Source of the DNA: Ceratorhiza oryzae-sativae
Taxonomy: Eukaryota > Basidiomycota > Agaricomycetes > Cantharellales > Ceratobasidiaceae
Direction: 5' to 3'
DNA length: 64,000 nt
Assembly: GCA_030998015.1 (NCBI GenBank)
Contig: JARWMV010000234.1
Location: forward strand, 2,157,703 to 2,221,702
The translations under genes and the position numbers were made by a program. The first letter of the stretch is position 1. Each line of letters starts with the position of its first letter. Below, piece after piece: positions 43,737 through 54,393 of the stretch. The notes under the pieces were generated by a model, which ran no database searches, was not told the origin of the DNA, and worked only from the letters and a program-made list of their open reading frames with translations.

Positions 43737-45040
43737 TGTTACGGGTCAGGGTACACTTGAATATCTAGAGCTTAAGCAAATGTAGATATGTTAGTATACA
43801 CTAATCGTACTCAATACTTCTTAGACTAGAGTAAGAAGGCTCAAAATAGTTGCAATGCGATCAAGTAACGCTCAAGGTAGTCTTAATCTTTCACAGTGTA
43901 AACTGACTAATTTATAGGTATAAAGAGCAAGACTACTATGGTCAGGTTCCCTTAGATATCTTAAATGTAGTTCAGCCCTAGTCGCTTGGACTAACTGATA
44001 CTAATCTTAATACTAGGCTTAAGCGATAGCTTATAGGATAGATGGTGGCTGCCTAATGCGTGTACTTCCTCAGCTACAGGTACTTAGATTTCCTCTAATA
44101 GCTGGTACTTAATGTCACGCTCAATCAGGCAATATTGTATCCTTATATATCTCTGTATATAAGATACAATGTCTCAGACAGTATATAACTAATATGGTAC
44201 TTTATTCCTCAGTACTAGTTATATAAGAAATCACACACAGACAAGAGAAATAGAAAGAGAAAAGAAACCAATAACCAGTCTGGGTTGAGTAGAGGGAGGA
44301 AGGTGGTCTGGAAGGGCCTCAGAGGAGGTCCTTTTATACCCTGAGGAGGGCATTCCAGAGCCAAATAGATACATGCATGCCAGTGCGATCATCAAAAGAG
44401 GGTACTGCTATACTTGGGGTACACCCTAGCCCAGTATAGGATAAAAGAGTAAAGACAGGGTGTGGATCAAAGGCATTGATGCATCTGAGACCTGCTATTG
44501 GCTTGTAGATCATATTATCATAGTATATACATGTAATGAATGGAGGCTACATCTCAGTGAGTCATAAAGTGAGTCAGAGAAGCTTCTGGATCAATTTGGG
44601 AAGCTCTCCTGACTCACTGGAGTCATTAGATCTTGATTGATGGTCCAGTAAGATTCTAATGATCTTCGGGCCATTCCGGCGCGAGGATCCGGTGGATCGC
44701 GACGATCTTCGGGCAGCAGATACCGCCGAAGATTGGCTATCGATAGAGCACAAGATCGCTTTGATAGCGTAAGCGGTTGCCGAGATATGAGCGGTGCGAT
44801 GTTGTAATCAATATCTCCTGATAAGAGGAAATATCGCAACCTCTGTATCTCTCTGAGATCTTATCGTAAAAACTTAATAAAATATGCGTTGGAGAGCGGG
44901 AATTTTGTACTATTTAATGAAACAGAAAATAGTACAATTCAGAGCGCATACAAATTCGAGTATTTCACAATTTAATTACAGAGGCATCGCTTGTTGGCAG
45001 AGCAGACTAAAATAATAGAAAATGTTAGTGATCCATAACA
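43737..45040 (+). repeat. LTR-like repeat D, copy 3 (1304 bp)
   Basis: It is a full-length copy from TGTTACGGGTC to GATCCATAACA. The left flank CCAAT is B4 integrase; the right flank is the start of the LINE. There is no matching duplication. It is very close to D1 in sequence. Confidence 0.7.
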
Positions 45041-45136
45041 TGGGGAGCGGAGCCGGAAGGCAAAGCTTGTTGGGATGCCGCGGAGACTGGGAACCAAGGG
45101 AGGCCACAGGGCGGCGGAGGAAGCTATGCAGCAGCG

Positions 45137-46333
45137 GTGGAGAGAGGAGCAGTCTGGCCTCCACCAGGCGAGACCCCCCTAGGAAGCTCTCTGTTGGAGA
45201 AGCAAATCCAAGAAGGGGCAGAGAGATTGAGACAGGGAGAGCGACGAGAGAGACAGTTAATGATTGACCCAGAGGTGGTCTTGGGTCAGAGAAGCTTACA
45301 GAACGTTACTGAACAAGACCTACTTGAACAGGCGCGGAAGGCAGTCAAGAGGATTCAAGAGTCGGATCTGCTGAGAGGAAAACCCAAGGCTGTCAAGTTC
45401 AACTCAGTGGTGAGACAGGCAAACGGAGGACTACTCTACAAGTTGAACTCAGTAGAAGCCAGGAGATGGCTGGTGCGCCCAGACGTCTGTAACAGGTTCA
45501 CTGATGGCTTCGGTTGCACAGTGCAAATCAGAGAGCGCAAGTTTCCCGTCCTAGTACAACACGTCCCGATCAGCCTCGATGTCGCCAAGAAAGCGACAGT
45601 CGACAGCCTTGAGGAGACCAACAAACTACCGAAGGGCTCAATACTCAGCTTAAGGTGGATTAGGGACCCCTCAAGACATGAACCGGAACAGTGACATGCA
45701 CACTTGATTATTCACTGCTCGTCGAAAGAGTCTGCAAACAGCTGGATAGAGAATCGGATGACACTGGAAGGAAAAGACTGCTCTTCGGTAAAGTTACTAT
45801 CTACCCTGTTAAGATGTTATAACTGCCAATTGCCAGGACACCAGGCAAGAGTGTGCACAGCCCCTCAGACTTGTGGCACTTGCGGAGGTGGTCATCGGAC
45901 TGAGAACTGTACGAACAGACACGACACCTATTGTGTGACCTGCAAGACCAAGGGACACCCAACCTGGTCAACTTCCTGCCCGGGTTATGCTACCAGGTGT
46001 GCCAACCTATCTGATCGAGTCCCAGATAACCGCTACCGATTCTATGTTACTAGTGAACCATGGACTTGGGAATTCCTGGGCTCTGAGCAATTGGAACAAC
46101 GTTTTCGTCCCCCGCGCACCCGCAGGGAACCTCCAGCACCTGCCACACCTTTGGGTCCCAGCGCGACTGAACCAGGCACCCAGGCAGAACACCCTTGGCC
46201 AGACAACCTAGCGCAGCCTACACCCGGAGGAACAGTCATCCCACCTTGGCAGGCGACGATAACTGAGTACACCAACACCCCAACCACCACCACCCAACCC
46301 TCGCTAGTACCTCCTGCCTCTGATAATGCCTAG
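45137..46333 (+). pseudogene. LINE ORF1 (nucleic-acid-binding gag-like protein), one stop
   Basis: A single frame of 399 codons has one TGA at 45692-45694, probably a former CGA. The N-terminal half has a charged helical segment and a probable RNA-binding fold (about residues 95-180). The C-terminal half holds three knuckles: CYNCQLPGHQARVC, CGTCGGGHRTENC and CVTCKTKGHPTWSTSC. A Pro/Thr-rich tail follows. ORF2 starts at 46326, overlapping the last codons. Confidence 0.85.
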
Positions 46334-49300
46334 ACGACCCAACGAGCCCAACACCAGAGAACTCAGAAAACTTAGAATCTGGCAGCAAAACGCCAACACG
46401 TCCCCACTAGCGCATCACGACTTAATGAGAGCGGCCACCCCGGACAACTGGGACATTCTAGCCATCCAGGAACCGGCACTTAACGACAGAAATGCTATTG
46501 GAATCACGTCAAAGTGGATTTCGGTTTACCCCACAAACCACCTTCGAGACGGCCAACCCCGATCCAGATCCTTGCTACTAGTTAACCGGAAGTTGTCGAC
46601 AAATTGCTGGAGAACGGTAGCACTCGGTTCGGCAGATGTCACGGCTATCGAACTGGAAACCACACGAGGGAAGACCCAAATCTACAATGTCTACAACGAC
46701 GGCGCCCACGATAACACGATCGAACTACTAGAGTCCCACTTAGCCAACACGCCAAGGAACATCAACGTGATACTAATGGGCGACTTCAATAGGCACCACC
46801 CGTACTGGGACGAACCTAGGAACGAGCACTTGTTCACAGACGCAAGGCTGGAGGCAGCTGAACGGCTACTAGACTTAGTTTCGAATAACAACCTAGTGAT
46901 GACACTACCCAGTGGGATGCCAACTCATGAATTGTTCACTACTAAAAACCTGTCTAGGCTAGACAACGTGTTCGTTTCATCAAGGCTCAAGGACGAAGTA
47001 GACCTTTGCACAGCCCAGCGCGCTCCTAGAATCTCAGCCACCAACCACTTTGCGATACACACAGTGATCAATCTCGCCTGCGAACAAGCAAAGACCAACC
47101 TGAAACGAAATTACCCAAAGACAAACTGGGATGAGTTTAACACTTTGCTAAAAGCCCGAACTGAAGCACTGCCTACAGGGATAATCACAACAGTCAGACG
47201 GTTCAACAAGCGACTAGAAGACTTGATGAAGGCCATACAGTCGACAATTGAAGAGACTGTACCCACCACAAGACAAAGCCCGCACACAAAGAGATGGTGG
47301 ACACCGGAACTCAAGCAGTTATGGAAGGAAAAGAACAAGCTGAGTCGACTAATCTGCCGGTATGACTATGAGAACAATCACCCCATTCATGAAGAATATA
47401 GGCAAACAGAAAACGACTTCAGAAACGCACTGAAGGAGTCCCAACGGTCCTGCTGGAATAACTTTATCGACACAGCGGATGCGGACAAACTCTGGGATGC
47501 ACACTGCTACTTAACTGGTACCAAAGGAGATGGAGGCGCGACTAGGATCCCCACCCTGATTGTAGACGAGCCAGGCGGAGGGAAGCGCACTTGCGAGACA
47601 AACGGGGAGAAGAAGGGAGCATTTTATGAAACTTTCTTCCCTACGCCAGCGGAATGCAATATCCCGGAAGACGAGGACTACGTTGACGATGTAGAACAGT
47701 TCCGAAGGGTGACAGGTGCACAGCTGCATCGCATTATAGCTAAACTTGAACCGCACAAAGCACCTGGCCCGGATGGAATCCCAAACTGCGTCTTTATCAA
47801 CTGTGCAGATATCCTAGTCCCGCTGCTGATTCCGCTGTACCAAGCAACGTTCACCCTCAAACTACTACCCACAAGCCTGGCGCGAATCAATCACAGTGGT
47901 TCTGCGTAAACCCAGCAAACCAGACTACTCTAAGCCAAAAGCTTACCGACCTATCGCACTCTTGAACGTCATCTCGAAGCTTCTCTCTGCATGCGTAGCA
48001 GAGGAACTCAACAGAATAGCAGAAAAATGGAACCTTTTACCGGAACACCACTTCGGGGGACGACAAGGCCGTACGACTTCAGACTCTATGCACACTTTGA
48101 CCTCGTTCATCAAGAATGCCTGGCGAAATGGAGACGTAGTAGCTGGACTATTTCTAGACGTATCTGGCGCCTTCCCAAACGCGAGTCCTCCGATGCTAGC
48201 CCACAACTTACGGAAAAGCGGAATTCCAGAAGACTATGTCACCTGGATGGAACGAAAACTAGCAGGCCGGACTACAGTACTAAAGTTCGATGATTACGAG
48301 TCGGACAAGCTCGAGATCAAGCATGGCATTGACCAAGGTTGTCCGCTGTCGTGTATCTTTTACATCTTCTACAACAGCGACTTGGTTAGGGTGGCGAGAG
48401 CACCAACGGGGCGGAGCAAGAGGGAGGAGCTGGCGGTGGGCTACATCGACGATGTTGCGCTGCTCACAAGGGCAGCCACGATGGAGGAGGCGGGAGAGAA
48501 GCTGAAGGATATGATGGAAAGAGAGGGCGGAGCTCTAAAGTGGGCAGAGTTGCATACGTCAGAGTTCGCTCTGGAGAAGACTGCGCTAGTTGGGTTTTCG
48601 AAGAGCAAGGAGAGGAAATCGGGGCCGCTGCACATAGGAGGGGTGTTGATCAAGCCAGTCAAGTCACACCGCTTCCTGGGAGTGATCTTCGACGAGGGGC
48701 TGAGATGGGGAGATCAGAGGGCGGAGGTGCTAAAGACCGGGTCCACCTGGGTCAACCTCTTAAGGAGGGTGTCCAGGACGCGACACGGGCTGAAGCCGGA
48801 GGCCGCACGGCGGTTGCACCAAGCAGTGTTTTTGCCAAAAGTGACATACGCGGCTGACATTTGGTGGGAGCATGTTCGCAGGAACGAATCGGATACAAGG
48901 GACCTTGGCGCGTCGGGATTCACAAAGAAGCTGCAATCAATACAGCGCATCTCGGCACTCAACATCACGGGTGCATTGAGGACTTCACCAACAGACGCAC
49001 TTGACGCACACGCCGGAATCCTGCCGATAAAGCTTGAGCTGCAACGGGCCTGCCACCGAGCCGCGATACGATTAGCCTCAGTCCCAAAAAGTCACCCACT
49101 ACGGCAACTCGTGGATAAAGAAGGGAAGCACCTACCAGCTGAGCATCGCTCCCCACTACAGATGCTATTCTCGTCCACTGAAGTAATAGTAGCAGAATAC
49201 ACACCGAAAGCTCAGAGCAACGACCTCCAGAAAAAGCTCATGAAACTACAGGTCACAATTGCGGAGACGCGAGAAGAAGCTATAGACTATGAGAAGACAA

Positions 49301-50208
49301 CTACAGCGGACGTCAAAGTCTTTACCGATGGGTCGATGAAGGACGGTGGTGTGGGAGCGGCAGCGGTTCTGGTTAGGGAAGGGGCGGAGGATCGCACACT
49401 CAAGGTGTATCTGGGATCGGACGAGGAGCACGAGGTGTACGAGGCTGAGATAGTGGGATTGCAGCTAGGCTTGCGCCTGCTGGAGACAGAGAGATGGCCG
49501 ATGGACAATGCGGTGATATTTATGGACAATCAGGCGGTGCTGCGCACGCTGTTGGCTGGGAAAACGAAACAGCTATCGAATATGTTTGCTGACTTAAACG
49601 CTATATTACACAGGGTATTTAGGAAACACGGCCAAGTACGAGTCGAGGCAAGGTGGATACCGGGGCACGAGGGGGTGGATGGAAACGAGAAGGCGGACGA
49701 GGCGGCCAGGGAGGCAGGCCAGGGAGGCAGAAGCGCACGGGAAGCACTCCCCGAGAACCTGAGAGAACGGGTACCAACAAATCCCACGGCGGCCAAACGA
49801 GTATTTCGGGAAATCCTACTCCGGAGGTGGAAACAGGAGGTCGACGACACGAGGAAAGAAAAGCTACAAAACCTGGACCCGAGCTACCCGTCGCTGAAGT
49901 TCTTCGAGGCGGCCAAATCACTCAGCCGACGCGAATATGCAGTTTTAGTGCAGCTCCGGCTCGAGCACTTCCCGGTCGCAGTGTACCTAGAACGTTTCAA
50001 GAAGGTCGACTCTCCGATGTGCCCGGACTGCGGTATGAGTAAACAGACAGTGTTTCACCTATTGATGACTTGCCCAGCGCATAGAGAGGCACGGAAGCTG
50101 CGAACGAGAGAATTAGGAGACGCATCAAGATCATTCAGAGCACTTTTGCAACCGGGGAAAGCAACAAGACACCTTATCCAATATCTAGAGCGAGTAGGAG
50201 CCATATAG
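46326..50208 (+). pseudogene. LINE ORF2 polyprotein, one frameshift
   Basis: About 1,294 codons. The AP-type endonuclease shows WQQNANTS, AIQEPALN, LMGDFNRHHPYWD and SATNHFAIH (46380-47080). A one-base shift near 47870 separates this from RT. RT has YRPIALLNVISKLL, LFLDVSGAF, GIDQGCPLSC and the catalytic YIDDVALL (about 48440). RNase H has FTDGSMKDGGVG, EAEIVGLQLG, FMDNQAVL and WIPGHEGVDGNEKAD (49320-49700). A C-terminal CPDCGMSKQTVFHLLMTC motif lies near 50020. This order fits Tad1/I-group fungal LINEs. Confidence 0.88.
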
Positions 50209-50460
50209 AGTCGCAGGGCGACGATTTTAATTACGCGACGGGACGCTCTGGAGCACTAAAACGGTCGAAGCGGCCGGACGGCAGGGGGGCGTAGGCTCGT
50301 CTGTCGGGCATTGCTCGGAGCGAAAAGAAGGGGGCTCAGGGGCCGACGATGGGGCGGAGCAGAAAGCACCCTTTTGTACCTAGAACGTTGTAACTGTCCT
50401 ACATAGCCGCGGGCTGAGCGGACAGAATAAACAGGATTCCAAAATATATATATATATATA

Positions 50461-51456
50461 GATCATGCCCAAGGCATTTGAATCTATTATTTTATTTGAA
50501 GAAGCTGGCTAGAGCAACTTTATCATGTCATTGCGGTGGGGAGCCTGGCCTGAATCGCATAGGGGTCATCGACAAACTGCCGTCCACAGAGCCATTTGCT
50601 CCAGCCATCAGCGAGTCGCAGCGGGGGGGGGGAGCTTACACCCAATTTCAGAAGGTTTGGGCAATTTTAGGGACCACAATACAAGTGGATTTCGCGGTCA
50701 GCGTCATCACTGTTTAGTTAGTGAAAATGTCACTATGGCATGTCGATGTATTGTTTGCTCAATCATTGGCATTTTGAGTAAGCTCAAACACGATCATATT
50801 CGTATGGGTCGGCACACACATCACGCCCAAAGCCGTTGAAGCGGGATAAACGGGCGCTTCAATATTGGATAGCGCAGGGGCTACCAAGCGACCGAGCTCA
50901 ATAAAGTAGAACGCAAGTGAGGGTGGTAAATGCCGCTGAGGATGGAGGGGACAGTGTTTTCGTTCATATATGCTGTGCAACGGACAAAGCGGAGCGGGTA
51001 AACGGAGATACATCGTTTTGAAAACGATGGTACAGAGGGTATGATTCACATGTATGATATAACAGAACGCACAACGGAAATGTGAGTTGACTCACGCGCA
51101 TAACGTCGGGCTTACATGCGAAGAATCACATTCGTTCAACAACAGCTGGCGCGCCTCAAGTTCAATTCGCCCTGGGCTACCAAGTTGTTTTCGTCACAGC
51201 ATCAAATCGGCGCTAAGCCCAAGCTCTCTAACTGCGAGAGATCAGTACATGCGGCTGTGGAGTAGCCATCGGCATCCATGACCCAAAGAATTCGGTGGAG
51301 CTTAGATATGCTAATGTGCCCGAAAAGCGGATAGGCGCATATGCATAGAAATATCAAAAAAATTGATTCAAGAATGGGAGCCAAGAAGAATCGAGTATAG
51401 CACTGGTTGCTCCACAAATTTGGTGTCAAGGGGGCAACAACACAAGAGGCTCGTGT
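50461..51456. other. Intergenic sequence, nothing recognised
   Basis: No frame with protein-like sequence, RNA gene or repeat was recognised. It separates the repeat block from the 3' end of the metallopeptidase gene. CpG content is normal from here on. Confidence 0.6.
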
Positions 51457-52919
51457 TCATGGAGCCTCTGCAAAGTATTCGTACGAGTCTGCATTCCTGA
51501 CGGCCCGGGCTGGGTTATCGTTGGCCAGGTCTCTGCAGTTTTTCTTCCCATAGACAACATCACCCGTGCCCCCCGCAACGTCGACAAAGTGAGATGCCCT
51601 ACGATGCAGTTATTTAACACGACTGTTTAAATGAGATACAGACCGATATGCTCACTCGTGAATAATTGTGCCAGCTGATAGTTCAATAAATACCATGAGC
51701 ACCTAGGTCCAGCCAGTAACGAGAAATCCTCCCTTACCTCGAGTGTCTGAGCCTTGATCAACAGCAGCCGCCCAGAACTTGGGGCAAAGAAACACTTGGC
51801 GATACACAAGGGGATAGACATACGCATATGTCAAAGCGTCACCCTTTGGACAATTGCAAAAATACTTGATAAACGCGAGATAGGGTTATATTGAGCCCGA
51901 CCAGAGTTGGGGGTCACTTGCCTGGTAGTTCCTCAACTCGTCCTGCCTCAAGCGACCAAGGATACTCTTGACCGTTTGGACACGAGCGTTGTCCCATCCG
52001 CCGAACCATTCCTGGGGAAGGGGGCCCCAGGCGCCCTGATTGACATTTGCTCGTGTAAATGCTATTTGTGCTCTTCCATTGGCTAGTCTAGCTGCTTCCT
52101 GGATTTCAATTCTTTGATTCGGGTTACAGAAGTCCTGCATCGTGGAGCTGTATTCGTTGTCTTGAAGAATTTGCTGGCCTGTTTGGGAGGTATAGGAGGG
52201 GAGGATGCTAAGTTGGAATCCTACGCTCGGCTGGGACTTGAATTTCATGACATTGATCCGGCCTCCTTCATCAACCAGTTCGATGTATTGAGCGATTGTC
52301 GCGGTGTAGTCCCCAGAAGTTGACTTGGAAAAATCATAGAGGGGTGCAACTACCCGATTGACCCCGGTGATGAGCTCGAGGCCTCGGTTCAGAGAGTTGC
52401 TCACGTTGTTGAGTGACTTCCAACCGGCCGTTCTTCTTCAAAATCGCTACATATGTCGGGTCACGCGAGGCTGCTGCCGCTTCCTCATCCCATTTGACCT
52501 AATGGTAATGCGTGAATTTCAAGCGAACAAAATCCGTAAAATATAGAAGCTATTTACTTTCACCCCCTTGAAGACAGGTGCAATGACCTTGCTGTTCTTT
52601 GGTGCGATATTGAACCGTTCGGTTTCGAACGAACCCGAAAACGGAGACTCGGGGGTTTTGAGGATCTTGTAATCTTGGTTTCCGGTGTTGATGATGGTCA
52701 CCTTGATTCGAAGGTCTTTAGACGTCGAAGATTCAACTAGAGCAAACGATCCAGCATGTCAGACGCTTGAACGGAGATTCGAGGCGCTCATGTCCCATGT
52801 ATTTCCATACCTTTGAGTGTCACGTCCGCCGCTATAATAGGGATGTCACCAAAAGCAGAGGCTTGAAGCACGTTGGCACAAGAGCATAAGAAGACCACAA
52901 ATATGTCCAAGGCTTTCAT
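51457..52919 (-). CDS. Secreted M35 metallopeptidase (deuterolysin / peptidyl-Lys type)
   Basis: Six exons: 52919-52811, 52736-52558, 52498-51922, 51864-51738, 51674-51656 and 51598-51457. The N-terminus is a signal peptide (MKALDIFVVFLCSCANVLQA). A domain with VTIINTGNQDYKILKTP and FKGVKVKW is typical of the M35 prosegment. The catalytic part has CNCPKGDALTYAYVYP, then GTIIHEASHF (zinc ligands HExxH) and GTGD (the third, Asp, ligand of aspzincins). It ends NADSYEYFAEAP. The HExxH motif is split by intron 5 within the Glu codon. Intron 3 (51865-51921) is of GC-AG type. One extra base in exon 3 near 52426 (between NGR and WKSLNN) breaks the frame; it is either a sequencing error or a disabling change. 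The product would be about 383 aa, secreted, cutting extracellular protein. Confidence 0.85.
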
Positions 52920-52957
52920 GTTTTACTGCTGCGTGTCTGCAACGTTCCCTGGTGGTC

Positions 52958-52966
52958 TATTTTATA
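52958..52966 (-). promoter_or_regulatory. TATA box of the M35 gene
   Basis: TATAAAATA on the minus strand, about 40 nt before the ATG at 52919. Confidence 0.5.
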
Positions 52967-54393
52967 GATACGAGCAACCCAACTGGTACCCGTCCGGCTG
53001 AGAGTGCCCACCTGCGTGACGCTACTTGAAATCTAAAACCCGGCCTGGCGTGTGAGGAGAGTAGTATCATGGCCGGTGAAGGACACTATAGCCGTGCTCG
53101 GTCGCATCCTCCGATGGTTGCCGTACGACATGGGCACAACATGGCTCGAGTTGCATGTCGGGTATCACTTGTCGGACAGCGATAGCTTGACTTGTCAAGG
53201 TAATGGCGGGGCGGTAAAGGGCAATGTATGTGAGCTGTAAGCGTGCACTAAATTTCAATACAAGCAATGACTTTATCCGGTCGGGTACAACCTAATGCAG
53301 GGAGGATGCCGCTGAAATGGCTCAAGGTTACGGTTCAATTACTTGACGACATTTGTCTTGGATAGTATAAATGATTCATTTTGATGTTTAAACCTCGAGG
53401 AATATCTGGGAGTTCTAGGCGAGATCATTTGCCATGCACGCTAGTTGACCGATGTGCCATGGTGTGGCCCCTACAGTTGTTCTTTGCGTGCCCCATGGTG
53501 GCGTTAGCTTGTGTCAAGGCTAAGAATGAATGATTCGTTTTGATAGAAACCTGACTTCACTGTTTCGGGTATGATTGCAGGACACGAGCTGTCAACTTGC
53601 CATGTGTTGACCGTAACCATAACATTTCTGTTTTGATTGTATCGATTCCGGTGCATCGGTGTTGGGAGAATCGCCGAGGCGGGAATGTGGCCGCGGTTTG
53701 GTCCAATTGAATGTATGTTGGTGCCGGGTTGATGGAGGATAGGGAGAAGCGACTATCTGCATGCCGGAGTATGGTCAAGACCGTTGTGCGCCTAACGGAG
53801 GCGTCCCTCATCTTCCACCAACTGGACTCTGAGCCGCATCGAAAGTGCTCGGAGCACTATATATGCTGAATTTGTCGCCTGCGAGGGCGAACGTGTATAA
53901 TCCCTAAAGACTGCTTTTTTCTTTAGGCTGTCAATGCCCTCACGTAAATAGTTTTTCTTGTCGTTCAATGAATGTCTATACCATGGGACGTCCGCGAGTG
54001 CCCGGCAACCCCACCTTTGGCAGAAAGAAACTACCCTCCATTAGCGGATGTACATGCGGGTCCCAGAATTTACTGTTTTCTGGCGCTCACAGATGTCCTA
54101 GGATATCATGAACGACAAGTGTAACTGTTTACATGAGCATCAGCAGACTCAAGAAAATATGTTATCCTTGACGATCGCCCGCATTCGCCCTCACTGGGGC
54201 ATATACCCGTGGTTTGCACCCTTTTGATGGGAGCGGGATGCGTGATGGCCCTTGCAATGATTGATGACAGCGCTTGGCACCAAGGAGCGATGTATGGCCA
54301 CGTGACCGCGGCGCAACCATCAACATCTCCAAGGCCAGCACTGTAAACGATTTCCGTTGATGACTTGTTGGATGCGCTAATGGAGAGTACAGG
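52967..54393. other. Intergenic region between divergent genes
   Basis: No gene or RNA was recognised. It lies between the 5' ends of the M35 gene (minus) and the coiled-coil gene (plus) and should hold both promoters. A short imperfect repeat (AATGATTCATTTTGAT near 53369 and AATGATTCGTTTTGAT near 53528) is present. Confidence 0.6.

Larger units (their letters stand above)
45041..50460 (+). mobile_element. Non-LTR retrotransposon (LINE, Tad1/I-like)
   Basis: It has two overlapping ORFs: ORF1 with zinc knuckles and ORF2 with endonuclease, RT, RNase H and a C-terminal zinc motif. It ends in an (AT)n tail at about 50443-50460. Left and right flanks show no clear target duplication. Coding content is nearly complete, with one stop and one frameshift, so it is fairly young. 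Confidence 0.9.

Noticed and set aside
34221..45040. One giant LTR element bounded by D1 and D3
   Set aside because: The interior consists of family B pieces plus a reversed D copy, and the outer flanks show no target duplication.
50443..50460. Independent microsatellite
   Set aside because: The (AT)n run directly ends the LINE and is better read as its 3' tail.
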